DNA from: Nitrosomonadales bacterium
GTDB taxonomy: Bacteria > Pseudomonadota > Gammaproteobacteria > Burkholderiales > Gallionellaceae
Assembly (NCBI GenBank): GCA_016195965.1
Contig: JACPYR010000057.1
Coordinates: forward strand, 1 to 57,267
Direction: 5' to 3'
DNA length: 57,267 nucleotides
A model generated the notes under the pieces. That model ran no database searches, was not told the origin of the DNA, and saw only the letters and a list, made by a program, of their open reading frames with translations. Every line of letters starts with the position of its first letter. Position 1 is the stretch's first letter. The translations under genes and the position numbers were made by a program. Below, in pieces: positions 16,997 to 25,286 of this stretch.

Positions 16997-17653
16997 CTAC
17001 TGACGGCTTGCTGCCATATCCCATTCAGCTACGCCAGCACGCAGATGCTCAGACTTGTAGCCTTCCTTGCGTAACAACTCCACCGCGTCCTTGGCCATCA
17101 GGCAATAGGGGCCACGGCAATAGGCGACGATAGGCCTGTCCTCGGGCAACTCAGCAAGCCGCTGGCGCAGTTCGTCGAGCGGGATAGAACGGGCGAAGGG
17201 CAGGTGCGCCGCCAGATACTCCTCGGTCGGGCGCACATCCAGCACCACCACCTCGCCCCGGCGCGCCATTTTAATCAGCGTGTCACGATCGCTGGGTATC
17301 AAATCGTCCGGCTGTGTGGCAATTTTTTGCAATGCCAACTGCAGCTCGATCAAACGCTCCTCGGCCAGCGTGTGTACTGACACCCATAAGTCGGCCACCG
17401 CCTTGTCGGCCAGACGGTAGCAGATATTTTTGCCCTGCCGCTCGGTTTCGACCAGCTGCGCCATGCGCAACTCGCGCAAATGCGCGCTGGCCAGCTTCAC
17501 GCTGATGGATGCCTCCAGCGCCAGCGTCTCCACGGTCTTCTCCCCCTGGCATAACAATTCGATCAGTTCCAGCCGTTTGGGGCTGGAGAACACCTTGCCT
17601 ATCCGCGCCACTTGCTCGTACAGCAGGTCTTTGGTTTTGCGTGCGCCTTTCAT
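16997..17653 (-). CDS. ArsR-family repressor fused to a rhodanese domain
   Basis: A predicted sulfur-responsive regulator of 218 aa. The N-terminal winged helix-turn-helix (about 10-95) has SSPKRLELIELLCQGEKTVE and ASAHLRELRMAQLV. The C-terminal rhodanese domain (about 120-215) has LDVRPTEEYLAAHLPFA and the active-site loop CRGPYC (C179, C184). C35 lies in the helix where BigR/SqrR-type sensors carry one redox cysteine. The second cysteine typical of those proteins is absent from the last regulator helix, but C78 is present, so persulfide may be sensed through C35/C78 or the rhodanese loop (inference). It is divergent from the DsrE/persulfide dioxygenase operon over a 123-bp gap with palindromes. 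Confidence 0.9.
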   Translation of the reverse strand: MKGARKTKDLLYEQVARIGKVFSSPKRLELIELLCQGEKTVETLALEASISVKLASAHLRELRMAQLVETERQGKNICYRLADKAVADLWVSVHTLAEERLIELQLALQKIATQPDDLIPSDRDTLIKMARRGEVVVLDVRPTEEYLAAHLPFARSIPLDELRQRLAELPEDRPIVAYCRGPYCLMAKDAVELLRKEGYKSEHLRAGVAEWDMAASRQ

Positions 17654-17656
17654 ATC

Positions 17657-17699
17657 TTCAATCCATTGAATGGTGGAACGTATGGAACGAACTATAGTT
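17657..17699. promoter_or_regulatory. Two short perfect palindromes before the ArsR-rhodanese gene
   Basis: TTCAAT-CC-ATTGAA (17657-17670) lies 4 bp upstream of the regulator start. AACTATAGTT lies at 17690-17699. The first shares the ATTG(G)AA half-site with the larger palindrome at 17735, so it may be an autoregulatory site. Confidence 0.4.
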
Positions 17700-17704
17700 T
17701 ATAT

Positions 17705-17756
17705 TGACATTAATACACAATAGGTGGTTAAATCATTCCAATAACTATTGGAATGT
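17705..17756 (+). promoter_or_regulatory. Promoter and operator of the persulfide operon
   Basis: TTGACA (17705-17710) and TTAAAT (17729-17734) at 18-bp spacing form a plausible sigma-70 promoter. Directly after it sits a perfect palindrome with 10-bp arms CATTCCAATA and TATTGGAATG and a 2-bp spacer (17735-17756). That covers the expected transcription start and is a classic repressor position. The obvious candidate repressor is the divergent ArsR-rhodanese protein (inference). Confidence 0.65.
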
Positions 17757-17776
17757 AAGTCATCTAGGAGATTGCC

Positions 17777-18127
17777 ATGAAAACCCTGTTCATTCTCAAC
17801 GACCCGCCCTACGGCAGCGAGCGCACCTATAACGGCCTGCGTCTGGCCGGAGTTCTTGCCAAGCAGCCAGGCAATGAAGTGAAGGTGTTCCTGATCGGCG
17901 ATGCAGCCTCATCCGCGCATCGCAACCAGAAAGTGCCGCAAGGTTTCTACAACATCGAAGTGATGCTCGGCAATGTGATACGACACGGTGGCAAGGTCGG
18001 CATCTGCGGCACTTGCATGGACGCGCGCGGCTTGGCCGACAGCGAACTCGCCGAGGGTAGCCAGCGCAGCACGCTCGCGGAGCTTGCCGAGTGGACTGCA
18101 TGGGCGGACAAGGTTCTGGTTTTTTAA
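17777..18127 (+). CDS. DsrE/DsrF-like sulfur-relay family protein
   Basis: A 116-aa cytosolic protein of the DsrE fold. It begins MKTLFILNDPPYGSERTYNGL, and GKVGICGTCMDARG holds two cysteines (C77, C80), the second at the position typical of sulfur-carrying DsrE-like proteins. A TAGGAG ribosome site precedes the ATG. It is the first gene of a probable four-gene operon with the persulfide dioxygenase-like enzyme 9 bp downstream, so a role in binding or passing sulfane sulfur is likely. Confidence 0.85.
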   Translation: MKTLFILNDPPYGSERTYNGLRLAGVLAKQPGNEVKVFLIGDAASSAHRNQKVPQGFYNIEVMLGNVIRHGGKVGICGTCMDARGLADSELAEGSQRSTLAELAEWTAWADKVLVF

Positions 18128-18136
18128 GGAGAGAAT

Positions 18137-18868
18137 ATGTTTTTCAAGCAACTGGCAAGCAAGGAATCAACGCTGTCGTATTTCTTTGGCTGCGGCGGCA
18201 AGGGAAAATCCGTGGCGGTGGATGTGGTCGCGGGCGATGAGGAATGGTTCATCGAGGAAGCCAAGAAGGCCAACGTCACCATCAATTTCGTGATCGACAC
18301 CCACGTCCATGCCGACCATTATTCCGGCGGACGCAAGCTCGCGCAGATGGTGGGCGCGCCCTATTGTCTGCATGAATCCGACAAGGGGCTCGTCAAATTT
18401 AACTTCGAATCCCTGTACGACGGACAGTTGCTTGACATCGGCAATGTCGAAGTCAAGGTGCTGCACACACCTGGCCACACCAACGACAGCGTTTGTCTGC
18501 TGGTATCCGACAAGCGTCGCGCCGATGCACCTTGGTTCGTGATCACCGGAGATACGCTGTTTGTAGGCGCGGCAGGACGCCCCGATCTGGCCGGCAAGGA
18601 ACGCGAGATGGCTGCCGTGCTATACGACAGCATCAACGCCAAGCTGCTATCTCTGTCCAATGAAGTCGAGATTTTCCCCGGCCATCAGGCGGGCAGCGTG
18701 TGTGGCGCGGGCCTGTCCGGAAAGCCCTCCTCGACGATAGGCTTCGAGAAACGCTGGAATCCGGCGCTTAAGATGGATAAGGCAGGCTTCATCGAAGCCT
18801 TGATCCAGGAAATTCCACCGCGTCCGGCCGAGATGAGCAAGATCGTCGCGGCCAACATCGCCGCATGA
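18137..18868 (+). CDS. Metallo-beta-lactamase fold persulfide dioxygenase-like enzyme (ETHE1/Blh type)
   Basis: A predicted non-haem iron enzyme oxidising glutathione persulfide to sulfite and glutathione. It has 243 aa. The metal site is H56-x-H58-x-D60-H61 (THVHADHYSGG), H114 (TPGHTNDS) and D139 (TGDTLF), and then H in FPGHQAG. GRPDL follows the family's GRxD segment. An AAGGAG site precedes the ATG. The context (ArsR-rhodanese regulator, DsrE protein) supports persulfide rather than lactonase or glyoxalase chemistry. It overlaps the next gene by ATGA, so translation is coupled. Confidence 0.88.
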   Translation: MFFKQLASKESTLSYFFGCGGKGKSVAVDVVAGDEEWFIEEAKKANVTINFVIDTHVHADHYSGGRKLAQMVGAPYCLHESDKGLVKFNFESLYDGQLLDIGNVEVKVLHTPGHTNDSVCLLVSDKRRADAPWFVITGDTLFVGAAGRPDLAGKEREMAAVLYDSINAKLLSLSNEVEIFPGHQAGSVCGAGLSGKPSSTIGFEKRWNPALKMDKAGFIEALIQEIPPRPAEMSKIVAANIAA

Positions 18869-20175
18869 CGGTGCATCGCGGCGATCCCGTTCACGGGAAT
18901 CTCATCCACGGCATCAGGGTCAACCTGGACCAGTTCCTGCATCAACTGCTGCAAGTCCTGCTGGTGGGTTTCACGATAGGCATGATGCGCACCGTCGTGC
19001 CGGCGCTGGCCGAGTCCGAGTTCGGCGTGCCGAAAAATTCCTTCATGCTGCTCACTGCCTTCGTGGTTGCCTTTGGCTTTGTCAAAGGCACGCTCAATTT
19101 TGTTGCTGGCCGGTTATCGGAACGCATCGGAAGAAAGAAGGTGTTGCTGCTGGGCTGGCTGGTGGCAATACCGATTCCTTTGCTGGTTTACTATGCGCCG
19201 TCGTGGGACTGGATCGTGGCAGCTACGGTATTGCTAGGCATCAACCAGGGGCTAACCTGGTCGATGACACAAACCGCAAAACTCGACATCACCCGTCGCG
19301 ACCAGCGCGGGCTGACGATAGGCATGAATGAGTTTTCCGGCTATGTCGGACTGGCGCTGGCCGGCATCATCACCGCTTATCTGGCCACAACGCTGGGTGC
19401 GCGCACGGGTCTGCTGGTGTTTGGCTTGACTACGATATTGCTGGCGCTGTTGCTCACTTTGCTGTGGGTCAAGGACACCTTGCCCTGGGCGAAAGTCGAG
19501 GCTGCAAAACACAAGGCCGGATTATCCGCAGACAGGCTGCCACGCTATCCAAACAACATCGGCACGCACCCGACAACCTGGGAAGTTTTTTCGCTGATGA
19601 GCTGGCGTGACAAGCGCATGGCTGCGATCTGTCAGGCGGGCCTGGTCGAAAAATTCGTCGATGCGCTGGTCTGGGTGTTCTATCCTGTCTTCCTCTACCA
19701 GCGCGGCGTGAGCCTGCACAGCATAGGCTGGATCGTTGGCGTTTACGGCTTTGTCTGGGGCGGCTCGCAATTTTTCACCGGAAAATTATCCGACCACATC
19801 GGCCGACACAAGCCCAATGTCTGGGGCATGTTGATCTGCGGCTCAGGTGTCGCAATGATGTTGTGGGGTGAAGGGGTGGCATGGTGGTCGCTGTCGGCGG
19901 CTGTCTCCGGCTTCGGCATGGCGCTGCTTTACCCCAACCTCTCTGCGGCAGTGGCGGATATCGCGCACCCTGACTGGCGCGGTTCGGCCATCGGCATCTA
20001 TCGTTTCTGGCGCGACCTGGGCTATGGTATCGGTGCGCTCGGGCTGGGCGTCGCCGCGCATTTCAGCGGCTCGGTGCAGGCCGCATTCTGGTTTGTCGCC
20101 ATCTCAATGTTCCTGTCTGGTTTGCTGCTCTGGATTTTTGGCGAGGAAACGCACCCCAGATTGAACCCGGCATAA
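18865..20175 (+). CDS. MFS transporter of the persulfide operon
   Basis: A 12-helix major facilitator protein of 436 aa. After a polar start, helices run from about residue 30. The loop 2-3 signature is present as AGRLSERIGRKKVLL and repeated in the second half as TGKLSDHIGRHKPNV. Its ATG overlaps the dioxygenase stop, so it belongs to the same operon. Sulfite is a plausible exported product because persulfide dioxygenases make it. Most comparable operons use TauE- or YeeE-type proteins instead, so the substrate is unproven. Confidence 0.85.
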   Translation: MTVHRGDPVHGNLIHGIRVNLDQFLHQLLQVLLVGFTIGMMRTVVPALAESEFGVPKNSFMLLTAFVVAFGFVKGTLNFVAGRLSERIGRKKVLLLGWLVAIPIPLLVYYAPSWDWIVAATVLLGINQGLTWSMTQTAKLDITRRDQRGLTIGMNEFSGYVGLALAGIITAYLATTLGARTGLLVFGLTTILLALLLTLLWVKDTLPWAKVEAAKHKAGLSADRLPRYPNNIGTHPTTWEVFSLMSWRDKRMAAICQAGLVEKFVDALVWVFYPVFLYQRGVSLHSIGWIVGVYGFVWGGSQFFTGKLSDHIGRHKPNVWGMLICGSGVAMMLWGEGVAWWSLSAAVSGFGMALLYPNLSAAVADIAHPDWRGSAIGIYRFWRDLGYGIGALGLGVAAHFSGSVQAAFWFVAISMFLSGLLLWIFGEETHPRLNPA

Positions 20176-20235
20176 AAAGGTCTATACTGCTCGGGTAGCA
20201 TCCAATTTTTTTCCATACTTAACAAGGAGGAAAAA

Positions 20236-20457
20236 ATGTACCCAGATCATATGTGGTGGGGAATAACATGGATGATATTCCCGCCGCTCATTTTAATCAT
20301 ACTGATTCTCGTGCCCCTGTTTTTCTGGCAGAGAGGATATTCCTGCAAAACCCCCGAAGATCGATCCGAGACTTCTATGGAGATATTAAAAAAGCGCTAT
20401 GCCAAGGGGGAGATCACCAAGGATGAATTCGAGCAAATAAAAAAAGACATTTCCTGA
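20236..20457 (+). CDS. Small membrane protein with SHOCT domain
   Basis: A 73-aa protein with one hydrophobic helix (about 8-32, GITWMIFPPLILIILILVPLFF). A short C-terminal SHOCT motif follows, EILKKRYAKGEITKDEFEQIKKDI. A perfect AAGGAGG lies at 20224-20230. SHOCT tails are oligomerisation modules; function is unknown. It is 60 bp after the MFS gene and may be a separate unit or the operon's last gene. Confidence 0.85.
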   Translation: MYPDHMWWGITWMIFPPLILIILILVPLFFWQRGYSCKTPEDRSETSMEILKKRYAKGEITKDEFEQIKKDIS

Positions 20458-20506
20458 TTTGCGGATTCAGCCTGCCCGCATTTGTCCGCTGATTGCTGCC
20501 CAAACA

Positions 20507-20532
20507 ATCGATCCCGCCTCGACGGGATCGAT
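20507..20532. other. Perfect hairpin between the SHOCT gene and slt
   Basis: Arms ATCGATCCCG and CGGGATCGAT around a 6-nt loop, without a T-run. It could be a transcript end structure. Nothing else is seen in this 180-bp gap. Confidence 0.4.
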
Positions 20533-20637
20533 GACCGCCTCCCCTCCTAGAGTCTATGCGCCGCGCAGGCGGCATCCTGAACGAATGAACTGCATGATGT
20601 GCTATGCTCCGCGCGATTTTTCACTATGGTTTATTTG

Positions 20638-23208
20638 ATGAGATTCACACTCTATTTATTGTTGTTGGTTTTTCAGCCCGCCTTTGCGGAACAGCCTGTA
20701 CAGGCTGCATCAGCATCACCGCAAACGTCAGAATATGACGCACTGCAAAATCCACCCGCAAATGACGCCATAGAAAGCGTCACGGATGTTCCTGCGCCGC
20801 CGTTGCAGGCGGAGCCGACGACCGATATAAGCGAAAGCAATGAATCATTGCAACAATTTCTGCACCCCAAAAGCGAACCCAGCCGCAAGACCAATCCTGT
20901 CCGGACTAGCACAGGCAGCGCCAAGTCAGCCGCTCGCTCTACCGACAGCGGTGATTTTCTTGCCGCGCGCGCCGCGTTTCTGGCAGGCGATTCCGCCAGG
21001 CTGGGGCGCTATGCCTCCAAGCTGAAAAAAACCTCGCTGGAAGCGTATGCCAGCTATTACCAGTTAAGCCTGTCACTGAAGAAGGCCGAAGCACAACCTG
21101 TCTCGAAATCCCTCGAAAGGGAAGTAAAAGAATTCCTTGCGCGCCCCGCAGATACGCCGACGATCAACCAGCTACGCGGAGAGTGGCTCAAGCTGCTCGG
21201 TAAAAAGCAGCAGTGGACGATGTTCGATGAAGAATATCCGCACATGGTTAACGAGGACACCGAGCTGGCTTGCTATGGCCTGCAGTCTTACCGCCGCCGC
21301 TTTGACCAGGCCGCACTGCGCGAAGCGCGCAAATTGTGGTTTTCCGGGAAAGGACAACCCGATAGTTGCGGCACGCTGTTTGATGCCGCGCTCTCCGCCG
21401 ACATCATCAGCCAGCAGGATGTCCGGCAACGGATGCGCCTGGCGTTGGAAGCGAACAATGTATCGCTGGCCAACAGCCTGATCGAACAGCTCGAAGAAAA
21501 ACATGCCGGTTTGCCTGCGCTGCTGAAAGACGCAGCAGCCGATCCAGAGCGGTATCTGAAAAAATTGTCCCAGGAAAAACTCATCACAAAAAAAGGGGCC
21601 CATCCAACGGTTAAGCAAACCGCTATTGATATAGCCATCCAGGCTCCAGTTTCGAGCATAGAACAACCACCATTTACCCTCTCTCTGGAAAGCCCGCCCC
21701 CCCCATCGGCCCCGCTCATCAAATCTCCGTCTGCAGATTGGTTCGGCTTGAAAAATTTGTTATCGCGGCTGAGCTTCGACAAAACCGACGTGCCGCGTGC
21801 TGCATTGGCAGCACTGGACAAAACAGCCAAGGCAGATACCGACAGCGTTGCAGAACCATTACGCCCTGCCAGCGGAGTTAGCACAGAGTGCTCCCCTCCT
21901 TGCGCAGATATCAAACCCGAGGTTACAGCCTCCGCTGCGGAACTGCATCCCAAATTAGCCAGTGAAGCTCAACGCACTGTCGCGCTATTTGCATTGCAAC
22001 GCCTGGCAAAACAGTCACCCGACTTGGCCATAGCGCGCTGGGAAAAAATCGCCGGATATTTTCCGGTGATTGAGCAGCGCTATTTTTATGGCCGACTGGC
22101 TTACGAGGCCGCGCGCAACCTGGATGCACGGGCATTGCAATGGTATAAGGCCGCAGCATATACACCGCTGGACGAGCGCCAAACCGCATGGCGGGTTCGC
22201 GCCGCACTGCGCGCGCTCAACTGGTCCGAAGTACTGGCCGGGATAGATGCAATGAGCGAGCAGCAACAACGCGACCCGGCCTGGAAATACTGGAAAGCTC
22301 GCGCGCTCCAGGCATTGGGAAAGACCGTCGAGGCGAGGGAAATATTTGCCCCGCTCAGCAAGGACTTTTATTTTTACGGCCAACTGGCCAGCGCGGAACT
22401 GGCTGATTTTCCGATCATGAGCGCTGCAACGCCGGCATATAAACCCGACCCACAGGCGATCTCCGAAATGTTGACGCAACCCGGCATGCAGCGCACCATG
22501 GCGCTGTATCGCATGAATTTGCGCAGCGAGGCGCTGGAAGAATGGCGCTGGCTGATGCGCAACCTGAATGATCGCGAGCTGCTCACAGCCGCCGAAATTG
22601 CCAAGCGCAATGAAATGTACGACCGTGCTATCGGTGCCGCCGACAGGACCGTCAGCGTGCACGATTTCAGCATGCGCTACCTTGCGCCATATCGTACGGA
22701 ACTGCAAACCCATATCCGCGAGCATGGTCTGGACGAAGCATGGGTATACGGCTTGATGCGCCAGGAAAGCCGCTTTACCACCAGCGCAAAATCCGATGTC
22801 GGGGCGTCCGGTCTCATGCAGATCATGCCCAGCACCGCCCGCTGGGTTGCCAAAAAACTTGGGCTAAAAAGTTACCGTAACGCGCTGATACACCAGCTCG
22901 ACACCAATCTGCGTCTCGGCACATATTATATGAAGGCCGTGCTTGCCCAATCTGAAAACAACCCGGTGTTGGCTTCGGCGTCATACAATGCCGGACCGCT
23001 GCGCGCTTTGCAGTGGCGCGGCGATCAGCCGCTGGAAGGCGCGATTTATGCCGAAACTATCCCGTTTGAAGAAACCCGCGACTATGTAAAAAAAGTGATG
23101 AGCAACACTGTTTATTACGCCGAACAGTTCGGTGATCCGCCCCGCTCGCTCAAACAACGCCTGGGGATCATTCCGGCCAAATCGGCGGAAAAATTAGCGA
23201 TCCCCTGA
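20638..23208 (+). CDS. slt: Soluble lytic murein transglycosylase (Slt70-like), enlarged
   Basis: A periplasmic exolytic transglycosylase of 856 aa, much longer than the roughly 645 aa of E. coli Slt70. A signal peptide ends at FAEQ (about residue 18). A low-complexity Pro/Ser/Ala region reaches about residue 105. The helical U-domain is interrupted by a second Pro/Ser/Ala-rich stretch at about 310-440 (SLESPPPPSAPL). The C-terminal SLT domain carries the catalytic Glu at about 710 (GLMRQESRF), then SDVGASGLMQIMPSTA and ASYNAG. The ATG at 20638 directly precedes the signal peptide; an ATG four codons upstream is possible. It overlaps cca by one base (TGATG). Confidence 0.92.
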   Translation: MRFTLYLLLLVFQPAFAEQPVQAASASPQTSEYDALQNPPANDAIESVTDVPAPPLQAEPTTDISESNESLQQFLHPKSEPSRKTNPVRTSTGSAKSAARSTDSGDFLAARAAFLAGDSARLGRYASKLKKTSLEAYASYYQLSLSLKKAEAQPVSKSLEREVKEFLARPADTPTINQLRGEWLKLLGKKQQWTMFDEEYPHMVNEDTELACYGLQSYRRRFDQAALREARKLWFSGKGQPDSCGTLFDAALSADIISQQDVRQRMRLALEANNVSLANSLIEQLEEKHAGLPALLKDAAADPERYLKKLSQEKLITKKGAHPTVKQTAIDIAIQAPVSSIEQPPFTLSLESPPPPSAPLIKSPSADWFGLKNLLSRLSFDKTDVPRAALAALDKTAKADTDSVAEPLRPASGVSTECSPPCADIKPEVTASAAELHPKLASEAQRTVALFALQRLAKQSPDLAIARWEKIAGYFPVIEQRYFYGRLAYEAARNLDARALQWYKAAAYTPLDERQTAWRVRAALRALNWSEVLAGIDAMSEQQQRDPAWKYWKARALQALGKTVEAREIFAPLSKDFYFYGQLASAELADFPIMSAATPAYKPDPQAISEMLTQPGMQRTMALYRMNLRSEALEEWRWLMRNLNDRELLTAAEIAKRNEMYDRAIGAADRTVSVHDFSMRYLAPYRTELQTHIREHGLDEAWVYGLMRQESRFTTSAKSDVGASGLMQIMPSTARWVAKKLGLKSYRNALIHQLDTNLRLGTYYMKAVLAQSENNPVLASASYNAGPLRALQWRGDQPLEGAIYAETIPFEETRDYVKKVMSNTVYYAEQFGDPPRSLKQRLGIIPAKSAEKLAIP

Positions 23209-24437
23209 TGATTAGCAAAGCCAAAATTTATTGCGTGGGCGGCGCGGTGCGCGACCGATTGCTGGGCCTGTCCGTCCAGGATCACGACTGGGTCGTGGTG
23301 GGCGGCACGCCGGAAGAGATGACCGCGCAAGGCTTTCAGCCGGTGGGCAAGGACTTCCCGGTATTTTTGCACCCGCAAACCCATGAGGAATATGCGCTGG
23401 CGCGCACCGAACGCAAGACCGCGCGCGGCTATCAGGGGTTTTCCGTATATGCCGCGCCGGATGTCACGCTGGAGCAGGACCTGCTGCGCCGCGATTTCAC
23501 GATCAATGCCATCGCGCAGGATGCCGACGGTAAACTGATCGATCCGCACAACGGCATCGCCGATTTGCGCGCCGGCATCCTGCGCCATGTCAGCGCAGCC
23601 TTCAGCGAAGACCCGGTACGCATTCTGCGTGCGGCACGCTTTGCGGCGCGCTTCGGTTTCACGATCGCGCCCGAGACCCTGGAATTGATGCGCGACATGG
23701 TGCACAACGGTGAAGTGGATGCGCTGGTCGCTGAACGCGTCTGGCAGGAGCTGGCGCGCGGGCTGATGGAAAAAAAGCCTTCGCGTTTTTTCGAAACGCT
23801 GCGCAGTTGCGGCGCGCTGGCTAAAATCATTCCCGAGGTAGACGCATTGTTCGGCGTACCCCAGCCGGAAAAACACCACCCGGAAATAGATTGCGGCATA
23901 CACACGATGCTGGTGGTGGACGATGCCGCACGTCACGACCACCTGCTGGAAGTGCGTTTCGCGGCGCTTACCCACGACCTGGGCAAGGGCAACACACCGC
24001 AGGATATTCTGCCGCGCCACATCGGACACGAGTTGCGCAGCGTGGAGTTGGTGACCCGGCTCTCGCAGCGCTTGCGCGCTTCCGGCGAATGCCGCGACCT
24101 GGCCCTGCTGGCGGCACGCTATCACGGCGATATCCATCGCGCCGCAGAATTGCGCCCCGAAACCATCATCAAATTATTCCAGTCTGCGGATGCCTGGCGC
24201 AGGCCGGAACGCTTCACCCATTTGTTGCAGGTCTGCGCCGCAGATGCGCGCGGCCGCACCGGTCACGAAAACGACGCCTATCCTCAGATGGATTACTTGC
24301 TGCATCTGTTAACCGCAGCGCGCGCGGTGAACGCGGGCGAGATCGCCAAGCAATGCGAAGACAGCAGCGCGATTGCCGCCGCAGTGCAACAGGCACGCAT
24401 AGCCGCGATAGCTGCATTAGTCGAAAAGCGGCGATAA
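23208..24437 (+). CDS. cca: Multifunctional CCA-adding protein with HD domain
   Basis: Adds or repairs the 3' CCA end of tRNAs. It has 409 aa, as in the gamma/betaproteobacterial bacterial-type enzyme. The nucleotidyltransferase motif is YCVGGAVRDRLLG with the metal-binding DHDW. RRDFTINAIA and EDPVRILRAARFAARFGF follow. The C-terminal HD phosphohydrolase domain is intact (AALTHDLGKG with downstream HIGHE and RYHGD). The start codon shares its A with the slt stop (TGATG), so the two are translationally linked. Confidence 0.95.
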   Translation: MISKAKIYCVGGAVRDRLLGLSVQDHDWVVVGGTPEEMTAQGFQPVGKDFPVFLHPQTHEEYALARTERKTARGYQGFSVYAAPDVTLEQDLLRRDFTINAIAQDADGKLIDPHNGIADLRAGILRHVSAAFSEDPVRILRAARFAARFGFTIAPETLELMRDMVHNGEVDALVAERVWQELARGLMEKKPSRFFETLRSCGALAKIIPEVDALFGVPQPEKHHPEIDCGIHTMLVVDDAARHDHLLEVRFAALTHDLGKGNTPQDILPRHIGHELRSVELVTRLSQRLRASGECRDLALLAARYHGDIHRAAELRPETIIKLFQSADAWRRPERFTHLLQVCAADARGRTGHENDAYPQMDYLLHLLTAARAVNAGEIAKQCEDSSAIAAAVQQARIAAIAALVEKRR

Positions 24438-24569
24438 TTCCCGCTTTTTCGCGCCGCAGGATAGCGCCCGCCACCATATAATTATTGCTTATCGAGCCGA
24501 CCATGCAATTCACGATCGGATCTGCCGGAACGCTTCCGCTACATTCTTGCGCTAAATTCTGAAGAGACC

Positions 24570-25154
24570 ATGAAAAACACTCTCATCGCTACAACCCTAA
24601 CGATCCTGCTGCTTCCCTCGCTTGCCTCTGCCGAGCTTAATTACAATGCGGTTCATGTCAACCAGGCAACGACCACTTACCGCAACGGCGATAAGGATTT
24701 AAAGGAATTGAGTATCGGCATTTCAAAAAGCTTTTCCCCTCGCGCCTATCTTCAGGCCTCCTTTGCCAACGCCCGCCAGGCCACGCCCTGGATTTACGGA
24801 GACAGAATAGTCAGCTCGGTATCATTGGGCGCGGGATACCACAGTATGCTCATGGAAGATACCGATGCCATTGTCGAAGCTCATGCGACCCTCGGTTCAT
24901 CCAAATGGGGAGGAGCAAGCGAAAGCGCGAATGGCTACGACGTGGGTATCGGCATCCGCACCGTGATCTTACCGGGGCTGGAAGGGGCCGTGTCATGGGT
25001 GCAGGCTCGCACCTCGAATGGCCCCGTTGCCAGTTCAGACATGTTTCCCAGGGCGCAATTCGGCTACAGCTTTTTGCCGCAACTTCAAGTAACCATGGGA
25101 CTGGATTTGAAGCCAGACGAGACCTTGCGTTTGGGTTTCCGTTATTTTTACTAA
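24570..25154 (+). CDS. Outer-membrane beta-barrel protein, unknown function
   Basis: 194 aa with a clean signal peptide (cleavage SLASA/EL). Alternating aromatic/hydrophobic strands follow, and the protein ends in RFGYFY-like aromatic residues (LGFRYFY), the usual C-terminal signature recognised by the BAM machinery. A small eight-strand barrel is likely. Similar small barrels occur elsewhere in the window (28313, 41822, 42414) without obvious sequence identity. No ligand can be proposed. Confidence 0.7.
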   Translation: MKNTLIATTLTILLLPSLASAELNYNAVHVNQATTTYRNGDKDLKELSIGISKSFSPRAYLQASFANARQATPWIYGDRIVSSVSLGAGYHSMLMEDTDAIVEAHATLGSSKWGGASESANGYDVGIGIRTVILPGLEGAVSWVQARTSNGPVASSDMFPRAQFGYSFLPQLQVTMGLDLKPDETLRLGFRYFY

Positions 25155-25246
25155 CGGGCATGGCAATGCAGTCCCCTTGATAATGGAACTCGCCATGCCA
25201 GTCTCCCCCGGGAGTGGGAGGAGGCAAATGAGACGCTATGCGAGTT

Positions 25247-25262
25247 TCGCGTTAAAACGCGA
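25247..25262. other. Hairpin in the convergent gap 25155-25286
   Basis: TCGCGTT-AA-AACGCGA perfect hairpin. A longer imperfect pair GGCATGGC/GCCATGCC lies at about 25157-25199. They may end the converging transcripts, though no T-run is present. Confidence 0.35.
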
Positions 25263-25286
25263 TCATCGGTTTCATGCAGGTTTCCC

